Of a DNA stretch of 6,017 nucleotides, positions 1 to 5,673 are shown piece by piece. The notes below the pieces were generated by a model. That model did not search any database. It saw only the letters and a program-made list of their open reading frames with translations, and was not told the origin of the DNA. Position 1 is the stretch's first letter, and the number at the start of each line of letters is the position of its first letter. Origin of the DNA: Euryarchaeota archaeon UBA124 (GTDB taxonomy: Archaea > Thermoplasmatota > Poseidoniia > Poseidoniales > Poseidoniaceae); assembly GCA_002502215.1 (NCBI GenBank), contig DAPT01000125.1, forward strand, positions 1 to 6,017, read 5' to 3'. The position numbers and the translations under genes were made by a program.

Positions 1-806
1 TTGTGACGAGTTTCCATTGGCGTGTGATGAGCGTGATCTGCCGTTCGCACCTTCAACTCTGCAGCCAATTCTCCCCCGCCGCCATCGGTGAATTCATCTA
101 CATGCATTCGTAAATCCAATCCTCCAAGACGTGCTGCTCGAAGAATGTCCTCAGACTGTTCAACAGAAAACCATCCTGGCTCGCAGAACACATCCGCTGA
201 ATCAGCAAGATTGGATTCCAACACTTCTGGTAATTGTTCAGCGAGTAATTCTTCAGTGTACGAGTTATATGTGTGTTCAGGAGTTTTTGCATGCGCACCC
301 ATCCATGTCGAGTGTATCGAAGGAACATCCTGCTGTTGCTTGAGTTGATCAACAATCGTTAACAATCTTAATTCGTGTTCTGTGTTTAATCCGTATCCGG
401 ATTTCGCCTCCATGTGTGTCGTTCCGTTTTTCAGAGACTCCCTCAGGCGACGTAAACCAATATTGTACAACGATTTTGATGTTACGTCACGTGTTTGTCG
501 AACAGTTTCCATGATACCACCTCCCATCTTTGCTATTTCCGAGTAAGTTTTACCCTGAAGTCGCAAGTTATGTTCATTGAATCTGTCTCCAGCCCACAAC
601 AAATGATTGTGCGCATCAATGAACCCAGGGATGATTGCTTTTCCACCAACATCAACAAAACTACAATCAGAGGATTCAAATTCATCTATTGAATCTACAA
701 TATTCTCGATGATGTTTTGTTTTACAATAATGCTTTTTCCTTCCAACACTGGTGATGAATCAGACATGGTTTGAATCGAACCAATGTTATGATAGATGGT
801 TCGCAT
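1..806 (-). CDS. hutI: Imidazolonepropionase (4-imidazolone-5-propanoate amidohydrolase), 3' end cut by window edge
   Basis: This enzyme hydrolyses 4-imidazolone-5-propanoate to N-formimino-L-glutamate, the third step of histidine degradation, in the cytoplasm. The frame is open for 268 codons without a stop and runs off the left edge, so the C-terminal third (a full protein is near 400 aa), including the last metal-binding Asp, is missing. Amidohydrolase-superfamily features are clear: the HNH metal pair in PGFIDAHNHLLWAGDR (His66, His68), then LRLQGKTYSEI and GGGI, then EAKSGYGLNTEHELR, MGAHA, and the HVDEF metal-binding strand (His235). Arg75, Tyr88, Tyr138 and Glu238 match, with a constant offset of 14, the substrate or catalytic residues known from Bacillus subtilis HutI. 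I chose the ATG at 804-806 over the ATG at 765-767 because the extra residues (TIYHNIGSIQTM) look like the first beta strand of the family. No Shine-Dalgarno is visible upstream. It is divergent from kae1. No other hut gene is in view. Confidence 0.93.
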   Translation of the reverse strand, partial: MRTIYHNIGSIQTMSDSSPVLEGKSIIVKQNIIENIVDSIDEFESSDCSFVDVGGKAIIPGFIDAHNHLLWAGDRFNEHNLRLQGKTYSEIAKMGGGIMETVRQTRDVTSKSLYNIGLRRLRESLKNGTTHMEAKSGYGLNTEHELRLLTIVDQLKQQQDVPSIHSTWMGAHAKTPEHTYNSYTEELLAEQLPEVLESNLADSADVFCEPGWFSVEQSEDILRAARLGGLDLRMHVDEFTDGGGGELAAELKVRTADHAHHTPMETRH

Positions 807-856
807 GGGTGATGCTAAGGGTGAGAGTTGAAGAACAATCGCATGTTGGGCTGTCC
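807..856. promoter_or_regulatory. Short divergent intergenic region between hutI and kae1
   Basis: These 50 bases separate the preferred start codons of the minus-strand hutI and the plus-strand kae1, so promoter elements for both genes must lie here or reach into the opposite gene's 5' end. I see no convincing TATA box, BRE or Shine-Dalgarno in it. The AT-rich stretch around 786-795 (inside the first hutI codons) is the only weak TATA-like candidate for kae1. The assignment is by position only. Confidence 0.35.
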
Positions 857-1873
857 ATGGACGAAGGTAAGTGGACTATCGGAATCGAGTCGACAGCCCA
901 CACTTTTTCGCTTGGTCTTGTCGATTCAAGCGGAATTCCATATCCGTCCGTTGGCGATACCATCAAACCTGCTCAAGGAGGTATCCATCCGAGAGAAGCC
1001 GCTGATCATCACAGAGATTACGCAGCTGATCTCTTTCATCGTGTCCTTGATTCCCAGAATTTACAACCATCCGATATTGGTGCAATTGCCTATTCACAAG
1101 GACCGGGACTAGGTCCTTGTTTACGCATTGGTGCTTCCGTTGCTCGAACATTGTCAAGTAAATTGGATGTGCCACTGATAGGTGTTAATCACTGCGTCGC
1201 TCATATTGAGATTGGTCGTCAGCAATGCGATTGTGATGATCCCGTACTGCTCTATGTTAGTGGAGGAAATACGCAAGTTATTGCAAAGTTGCAAGGTAAA
1301 TACAGGGTTTTGGGTGAAACGTTGGATATCGGTATAGGAAACATGCTTGACAAATTTGCTCGCCAACAAGGTTTTCCATTCCCAGGAGGCCCTGTTATTG
1401 AGAAGCTTGCGAAAGAGTACATTGACAATCACCCTGATGCAACACTCGATCAACTCGAACTTCCGTATCCTGTTCGCGGCATGGATTTGGCTTTTTCCGG
1501 AATCCTGACGGCTGCGCAGCGCCTCATCGAGAAGGGGCACCCACTGGGAGCGGTATGTTGGTCGTTGCAAGAGCATGCATTCGCAGCTTGCATCGAAGTA
1601 GCAGAACGTGCTCTTGCGCACAGTGGAAAAAGCGAGATTCTGCTGGGCGGTGGTGTTGCATGCAATAATCGATTGCGTGAAATGTCGACACTTATGGCAA
1701 CAGAAAGGGATTCGACATCGCATGCTCCTCCACGAATGTATTGCATTGATAATGGTACAATGATTGGTTTGCTTGGATACATTGAACTAGAAACCGGGAG
1801 AAAGACGCCGTATGAATCCAGTGGAATCGATCAATACATGCGGACCGATGACACAGCAGTCACGTGGAGCTAA
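857..1873 (+). CDS. kae1: KEOPS complex tRNA N6-threonylcarbamoyladenosine synthase subunit Kae1
   Basis: Kae1 is the catalytic ASKHA-fold subunit of KEOPS. It transfers the threonylcarbamoyl group to A37 of ANN-decoding tRNAs in the cytoplasm. The 338-aa protein has the archaeal/eukaryotic signature GIESTAHTF at residues 9-17, GGIHPREAADHH at 41-52, the metal-binding HCVAH (His112, His116), YVSGGNTQV at 133-141 with the Tyr ligand, GETLDIGIGNMLDKFAR at 153-169, GMDLAFSG at 208-215, LGGGVACNNRLR at 263-274 and the final ligand Asp298 in CIDNGTM. All four expected metal ligands are present. The frame is open upstream to an ATG at 752, but that 35-residue extension is unlike the family and would overlap hutI, so I start at the ATG at 857. 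Length and C-terminus (near TDDTAVTW) are those of a complete stand-alone Kae1. The Bud32 kinase domain fused in many euryarchaea is absent. The last 10 bases overlap the next gene. Confidence 0.95.
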   Translation: MDEGKWTIGIESTAHTFSLGLVDSSGIPYPSVGDTIKPAQGGIHPREAADHHRDYAADLFHRVLDSQNLQPSDIGAIAYSQGPGLGPCLRIGASVARTLSSKLDVPLIGVNHCVAHIEIGRQQCDCDDPVLLYVSGGNTQVIAKLQGKYRVLGETLDIGIGNMLDKFARQQGFPFPGGPVIEKLAKEYIDNHPDATLDQLELPYPVRGMDLAFSGILTAAQRLIEKGHPLGAVCWSLQEHAFAACIEVAERALAHSGKSEILLGGGVACNNRLREMSTLMATERDSTSHAPPRMYCIDNGTMIGLLGYIELETGRKTPYESSGIDQYMRTDDTAVTWS

Positions 1874-2784
1874 TAGAAAGCAGCGGATTGTTTTTAACAA
1901 GTCGGCAGCGACAATCAATCACCGGGGGATTCAGAATTCGAGATAGGCGCAGGAAACCGGATGAACCTTTCAATCCATTTGCTGCGAATGCAAATCAAGT
2001 TCGCCAAAAAAAGCGTAGTGAGCGAAGTGCTGCGAATGCAACCACACAACCTAATCAGACTCGTACCGATCAACGTCAGAGCACAGACTCAAGCGATTTT
2101 CGAAAGAAGCAAGAAGAGGCACGTCAGAGGTTAGGCGGTCAGGCTGCATCACACGCCATTGTTCAGAAACCTGCAGTTGATTCAAAAAATCTTAATCAAC
2201 CTGCTGAAAGCGCACCAACACAACAAGTCTCAAGAGCAGATAGGCTCGCTGAATTACGTAAACAAAGTCAAGCGTCTGTCAAGAAGACGGAATCCATTCT
2301 TGACCCGTCTCCTCAACAAGCCGTGGTCGCTGAGCCTGTCGATAACAACCCACCTATCGTTGAATCGACAACCGTTGTTCAGAGTGTTGAATCAGTCAAC
2401 ATTGTTGAAAGTGCTCCATCAGAGTCTGCATCATCGAAAAATGTGTTTAAACAAATTGTCACAACTGCACCCAAGAAACGGGAACACCGTAGACGTAGAT
2501 CACGCCATGATGACACAGGCGGCGGTCGCCAACCAAAAGTCAAAAAGCTGAATCGTCAACGATACAACGATTACAAATATGCAGCACGAGACATTCTCGA
2601 GGACGAGTCCATTGCCGATGAACATCGATCAAATCTGCTTGGTCAGATTTGGGCAAAGGGCGAACGAATTGGCGTTTCTGCCACACTCGAATTCATAGAT
2701 GAAAAAGAAGAGCAACTCATCATCAACAATGAAGTTGCAAAAAAGCTAAGAGACCTCGTCAAGGCATTAACAACCAGAAGGTGA
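1864..2784 (+). CDS. Unrecognised basic protein with long disordered middle and helical C-terminal domain
   Basis: I do not recognise this 306-aa protein. Residues 1-45 are basic (RIRDRRRKPDEPFNPFA). Residues 46-200 are rich in Gln, Ser, Asn, Ala, Glu and Pro with charged patches, as expected for a disordered linker, and contain three VES repeats at 166-183. Residues 204-233 form a strongly basic stretch with a five-Arg run interrupted by one Ser. Residues 234-306 look like a compact, mostly helical domain with regular hydrophobic spacing (YKYAARDIL, LLGQIWAKGERIG, VAKKLRDLVKAL). There is no signal peptide or membrane segment. The only plausible early starts are the GTG at 1864, which overlaps the end of kae1 by 10 nt, and a TTG at 1888; there is no in-frame ATG near the front. 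The overlap suggests translational coupling to kae1. A nucleic-acid-binding role is possible from the basic segments, but that is inference. It does not resemble Bud32, Cgi121 or Pcc1. Confidence 0.8.
   Translation: MELIESSGLFLTSRQRQSITGGFRIRDRRRKPDEPFNPFAANANQVRQKKRSERSAANATTQPNQTRTDQRQSTDSSDFRKKQEEARQRLGGQAASHAIVQKPAVDSKNLNQPAESAPTQQVSRADRLAELRKQSQASVKKTESILDPSPQQAVVAEPVDNNPPIVESTTVVQSVESVNIVESAPSESASSKNVFKQIVTTAPKKREHRRRRSRHDDTGGGRQPKVKKLNRQRYNDYKYAARDILEDESIADEHRSNLLGQIWAKGERIGVSATLEFIDEKEEQLIINNEVAKKLRDLVKALTTRR
2359..2412 (+). repeat. Short VES tripeptide repeats within the disordered linker
   Basis: The codons for Val-Glu-Ser occur three times (residues 166-168, 175-177 and 181-183 of the unknown protein) separated by Val-, Ser- and Thr-rich spacers. 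The underlying DNA shares the GTTGAA core each time. This is low-complexity coding sequence, probably from slippage or compositional bias, and is not an independent element. Confidence 0.4.
2778..2784 (+). promoter_or_regulatory. Shine-Dalgarno (AAGGTGA) for the FKBP gene, overlapping the upstream stop codon
   Basis: GGTGA lies 4 nt before the ATG at 2789, and its TGA is also the stop codon of the upstream gene. This supports the 2789 start and tight coupling of the two genes. The same motif and spacing recur before the epimerase gene. Confidence 0.7.
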
Positions 2785-2788
2785 AATT

Positions 2789-3262
2789 ATGACAGTTATA
2801 GAAAAAGACACAGTTGCACGCGTTCATTATACCGGTACATTGCCTGAAAGTGGAGAGGTATTCGACAGCAGTGAGGGTCGTGATCCATTGATTTTTCTCG
2901 TTGGTCATAAACAAATGATTCCTGGATTTGAAGAGGAACTTATGGGTGCTAAAACGGGTGAACGTCGAACGTTTATTTTGGAGCCAGAACGTGCATATGG
3001 GCAAAAAATACCTGATGCAATCCAACAAATTCCATCTGGAATGTTTGGCGATATCACTCCAGAAATTGGAATGACGTTAATGTCGGATGCGGGGCCATTC
3101 CGGGTTGTCTCAATCGATGGCGAACTCATCACTGTCGATTTCAATCACAAACTTGCAGGTGAGAGATTGCAATTTAGTGTCGAGGTGATTGAAGTCCGTG
3201 AGGCAACCAAGGAAGAAGTGAACCATGGTCATGCTCACGGACCCGGCGGTGTTGACCACTGA
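2789..3262 (+). CDS. FKBP-type peptidyl-prolyl cis-trans isomerase, SlyD-like
   Basis: This cytoplasmic prolyl isomerase and chaperone has 157 aa, typical of the short archaeal/SlyD FKBPs. Residues 1-70 give the first half of the FKBP fold: VHYTGTLPESGEVFDSS with Tyr14, Phe25 and Asp26, MIPGFEEELMGAKTGE at 43-58, and AYGQ at 69-72. An insert-in-flap chaperone domain follows (about 73-120, including IPSGMFG and EIGMTL). The FKBP half then resumes with NHKLAGERLQFSVEVIEVREAT at 119-140, containing Phe129. The tail HGHAHGPGGVDH carries four His and matches the start of the metal-binding tail of bacterial SlyD, but it is much shorter and lacks the Cys residues. Low-affinity nickel or zinc binding is therefore possible but unproven. 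The start is the ATG at 2789, backed by a GGTGA site, 4 nt after the upstream stop. There is no signal peptide. Confidence 0.93.
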   Translation: MTVIEKDTVARVHYTGTLPESGEVFDSSEGRDPLIFLVGHKQMIPGFEEELMGAKTGERRTFILEPERAYGQKIPDAIQQIPSGMFGDITPEIGMTLMSDAGPFRVVSIDGELITVDFNHKLAGERLQFSVEVIEVREATKEEVNHGHAHGPGGVDH

Positions 3263-3303
3263 TGGATGCGAGGCTTGATGAATCGCCTTCACATGGGTAA
3301 TCC

Positions 3304-4878
3304 ATGGTCGAATTGAGAAAGCCGAGTTGGGAAACACTTGGCGGATTGCCAATTCCTGCGTATCATATTCCAAATGATTCCGTTGAGCGCCCAGGCAGTC
3401 CACCGTACACTCGGGGGATTCACGAAAATATGTACCGTTCTCGATTATGGACCATGCGGCAGTATGCAGGTTTTTCGTCAGCGAAGGAAACCAATGAACG
3501 TTTTCGATTGCTCCTCGATCGTGGCCAGAAAGGCCTCTCTGTTGCATTTGACTTACCAACCCAACTTGGCATGGATGCCGACGATCCGCTGAGTGAGGGT
3601 GAAGTTGGAAAAGTTGGTGTGTCAATTTCGTGTCTTCAAGATATGAGGGACTTGTTTGATCAAATTCCACTCGACAAGGTTTCTACATCCATGACCATCA
3701 ATGCTCCCGCCATGGTTTTGCTCGCAATGTACTGCGTTGTCGCAGAAGAACAAGGTGTTTCAAGTGAAAAAATTTCAGGAACCATTCAAAATGATATTCT
3801 CAAAGAATACATCGCTCGGGGAACGTATGTTTTTCCACCGGTTCACTCGATGCGGCTAATTACAGATATCTTTGACTACTGCTCACAATTTATACCAAAA
3901 TGGAACACCATATCAATTTCAGGCTACCATATTCGAGAAGCTGGTTCAACAGCAGTTCAGGAACTGGCCTTTACTCTTTCAAATGCACTTGCTTACGTTG
4001 ATTCTGCATGCACGAAGGGCCTTGAAGTCGATACATTCGCTCCGCGGTTATCGTTTTTCTTTAATTGCCACAATGATTTTTTGGAAGAAGTCTCCAAATT
4101 CAGAGCTGCACGTAGATTGTGGCATGACCTGATGGTCTCTCGATACAATCCGTCCAATCCCAGATCTACACAGTTACGGTTTCATACGCAAGTCGCTGGT
4201 GTATCGCTTACTGCACAACAACCGCTGAACAACATAAGCCGTGTCACGATTCAAGCACTCGCTGCAGTGTGCGGTGGGACGCAGAGTCTCCATACGAACA
4301 GTTATGATGAAGCATTGGGGCTGCCAACCGAAGAAAGTGCGACGATTGCATTGAGGACCCAACAAATAATTGCCGAGGAATCTGGTGTAGCGGACGTTGT
4401 CGATCCATTTGCTGGTTCTTTTCATATCGAAAAGCTGACCGATGAGATATACACGGAAACCAAAAATGAAATTGATAAGATTGAATCTATGGGTGGAGCA
4501 CTAAAAGCTATTGAACAGGGGTATCAACAACAAGAAATTCATACAACTGCTTACCGTTATTTCAGTGAAATTGAACGAGGCTCACGACGTATTGTTGGCG
4601 TTAATCATGGCACGATGGACGAATACATCCAAATAAAGCCGATGAAATTGAATCCGGAAGTTGCACAACACCAATCAAATCGATTATTGAATTTACGAAA
4701 CGACCGTGATTCAGAGCAGGTTGATATCATCCTCAAGCGTATTACAGAGGCATCAGCCGATGGCACTAATCTCTTCCCCCTAGTCCTTGAGGCTGTTCGA
4801 TTAAACGCAACCCTTGGCGAGATAATGGAAGCCATGAAAAAGGTGTTCGGTACGTACTCTGCCCCAAGTGGATTTTAG
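3304..4878 (+). CDS. mcmA1: Methylmalonyl-CoA mutase, large catalytic (alpha) subunit
   Basis: With a separate cobalamin-binding small subunit, this enzyme interconverts (R)-methylmalonyl-CoA and succinyl-CoA. The 524 aa cover the CoA-binding TIM-barrel domain only; the B12-binding domain with its DxHxxG motif is absent, as in archaeal split mutases. Family blocks are YTRGIHENMYRSRLWTMRQYAGF at 35-57, FDLPTQLGMDADDP at 82-95, GTIQNDILKEY at 159-169, SISGYHIREAGSTA at 204-217, LTAQQPLNN at 302-310, GGTQSLHTNSYDEALGLPT at 324-342 and VDPFAGS at 366-372. Tyr54, Arg184 and His209 correspond to Tyr89, Arg207 and His244 of the Propionibacterium enzyme. The Tyr and Arg indicate methylmalonyl-CoA and not isobutyryl-CoA or 2-hydroxyisobutyryl-CoA specificity. 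The N-terminus is somewhat short for the family, but an in-frame TAA at 3298-3300 fixes the ATG at 3304. It lies 8 nt before the epimerase gene, its metabolic partner. Confidence 0.95.
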   Translation: MVELRKPSWETLGGLPIPAYHIPNDSVERPGSPPYTRGIHENMYRSRLWTMRQYAGFSSAKETNERFRLLLDRGQKGLSVAFDLPTQLGMDADDPLSEGEVGKVGVSISCLQDMRDLFDQIPLDKVSTSMTINAPAMVLLAMYCVVAEEQGVSSEKISGTIQNDILKEYIARGTYVFPPVHSMRLITDIFDYCSQFIPKWNTISISGYHIREAGSTAVQELAFTLSNALAYVDSACTKGLEVDTFAPRLSFFFNCHNDFLEEVSKFRAARRLWHDLMVSRYNPSNPRSTQLRFHTQVAGVSLTAQQPLNNISRVTIQALAAVCGGTQSLHTNSYDEALGLPTEESATIALRTQQIIAEESGVADVVDPFAGSFHIEKLTDEIYTETKNEIDKIESMGGALKAIEQGYQQQEIHTTAYRYFSEIERGSRRIVGVNHGTMDEYIQIKPMKLNPEVAQHQSNRLLNLRNDRDSEQVDIILKRITEASADGTNLFPLVLEAVRLNATLGEIMEAMKKVFGTYSAPSGF

Positions 4879-4882
4879 GTGA
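4877..4882 (+). promoter_or_regulatory. Shine-Dalgarno (AGGTGA) for the epimerase gene, overlapping the mutase stop codon
   Basis: The AG of the mutase TAG stop forms the start of AGGTGA, which sits 4 nt before the epimerase ATG at 4887. Motif, spacing and stop-codon overlap repeat the arrangement before the FKBP gene, supporting the start choice and coupled translation of mutase and epimerase. Confidence 0.7.
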
Positions 4883-4886
4883 TACA

Positions 4887-5306
4887 ATGGAACAACGCAT
4901 TACAATTGATCATGTAGGTATTGCTGCCAACAGTCTTGATGAAGGGAGTAGATTTTGGGAATTGATAGGCTTAGTAAGGCAAGGTGAAGATGACATCGTC
5001 GAAGATCAAGGTGTAGTAACTCGGTTTTTCCCACTGTCAAGCATTACCGACGATGTCACAAATGTCGAAATTCTTGAAGCAACAGGTCCGAATACCCCAA
5101 TTGGAAAATTCCTTGAGAAGCGTGGTCCTGGGATTCAACAATTATGTCTGGCAGTGGATGATTTAGAGGCAATGATAAGCCACCTACTTCGACATGGTAT
5201 TCAGATGGTTGACAAAGTCCCAAGAATGGGCGCACATGACTCCTTGATTGCATTTGTTCACCCTAAAAGCACCGGCGGAATCCTGATTGAATTGAAGCAA
5301 CGTTGA
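4887..5306 (+). CDS. mce: Methylmalonyl-CoA epimerase (vicinal oxygen chelate family)
   Basis: This enzyme interconverts (S)- and (R)-methylmalonyl-CoA, feeding the mutase encoded 8 nt upstream. At 139 aa it has the usual length, with two beta-alpha-beta-beta-beta repeats. Visible blocks are IDHVGIA at 7-13, EDQGVV at 39-44, VEILEATGPNTPIGKFLEKRG at 60-80, GPGIQQLCLAVDD at 80-92 and FVHPKSTGGILIELKQ at 123-138. By alignment from memory with the Propionibacterium enzyme (ligands His12, Gln65, His91, Glu141), the metal sites here are His9, Glu61, Gln85 and Glu135. Position 85 is therefore Gln where family members commonly have the second His of a GxHH motif. The rest of the fold looks intact and there is no frameshift. 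The start is the ATG at 4887 behind a GGTGA site. Another vicinal oxygen chelate enzyme is possible, but the pairing with the mutase makes epimerase by far the most likely. Confidence 0.92.
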   Translation: MEQRITIDHVGIAANSLDEGSRFWELIGLVRQGEDDIVEDQGVVTRFFPLSSITDDVTNVEILEATGPNTPIGKFLEKRGPGIQQLCLAVDDLEAMISHLLRHGIQMVDKVPRMGAHDSLIAFVHPKSTGGILIELKQR

Positions 5307-5323
5307 GAGATTCAACGGACAGA

Positions 5324-5662
5324 ATGCTCATAATCGTCTTTGCGCTCAGATGGTTGATGAGAAGTTGCATTGACCTCCTTATGGCCTTACCGCACATCGC
5401 AGGACCCCGAATTCGCCGGGAATCCGAATACCTTGCTCAACAACTCGAAATGTTGCGAATCAATGGAACAATTACCAATGAAGCGTTCTTGGATGCTGGT
5501 GCTGTCCAAGGTGCGTTTGAATTGATTGCGACGTTGGTTGAAATGGGTGTAACTCAAAATGAAATCCAACAGGAACTCAGAAATACCTTGGACCGAGCGA
5601 AACGCCTCGAAGAAAAACATCCAGGTCTCGATAACGCAGTCGAAAGCGGCCGCGCCTCTTGA
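5324..5662 (+). CDS. Small unrecognised protein, start uncertain
   Basis: I do not recognise this protein. From the ATG at 5324 it has 112 aa. Its first 30 residues are hydrophobic with scattered Arg (LIIVFALRWLM, then DLLMALPHIAG). The rest is a soluble, largely helical, charged region with regular hydrophobic spacing (SEYLAQQLEML, GAFELIATLVEMGVTQNEIQQEL, TLDRAKRLEEKHPGL) that could form a short coiled coil or helical hairpin. The frame is open from a TTG at 5303 overlapping the epimerase stop; in-frame ATGs at 5357 and 5381 are alternatives. Starting at 5381 would remove the hydrophobic segment and leave a 93-aa soluble protein. None of the starts has a strong Shine-Dalgarno. It lies 17 nt after the epimerase and 11 nt before the ABC ATPase gene, so it is probably co-transcribed with them. 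Any link to the transporter is a guess. Confidence 0.6.
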   Translation: MLIIVFALRWLMRSCIDLLMALPHIAGPRIRRESEYLAQQLEMLRINGTITNEAFLDAGAVQGAFELIATLVEMGVTQNEIQQELRNTLDRAKRLEEKHPGLDNAVESGRAS

Positions 5663-5673
5663 GAGTGTTCCAC

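Noticed and set aside
98..355. Minus-strand open frame within hutI, and plus-strand open frames at 88-348, 131-343 and 495-692
   Set aside because: They are shadows of the hutI frame, which alone shows family motifs across the whole stretch 1-806.
1154..1723. 189-aa minus-strand open frame opposite kae1
   Set aside because: It is Cys-rich with no recognisable motif, and it lies wholly antisense to a strongly conserved gene.
1981..2040. 12-base direct repeat GCTGCGAATGCA at 1981-1992 and 2029-2040
   Set aside because: Both copies are in frame and encode the AANA peptide in a low-complexity region. They are better explained as coding repetition than as a binding site or recombination site.
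3263..3303. Possible terminator or regulatory element in the FKBP-mutase gap
   Set aside because: The 41 bases contain no clear hairpin followed by a T-run and no recognisable TATA box, so nothing could be supported.
3110..3670. 186-aa minus-strand open frame spanning the FKBP-mutase junction
   Set aside because: It is antisense to the conserved ends of both genes and has no family features of its own.
4201..4240. Leu in the LTAQQPLNN block of the mutase as an unusual active-site change
   Set aside because: This position varies in the family as I remember it, and Leu is common in archaeal and related mutases, so it is not noteworthy.
5367..5376. CCTCC-like stretch just before the ATG at 5381, considered as a ribosome-binding site
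   Set aside because: CCTCC is the anti-Shine-Dalgarno sense, not the Shine-Dalgarno sequence, so it does not support that start.
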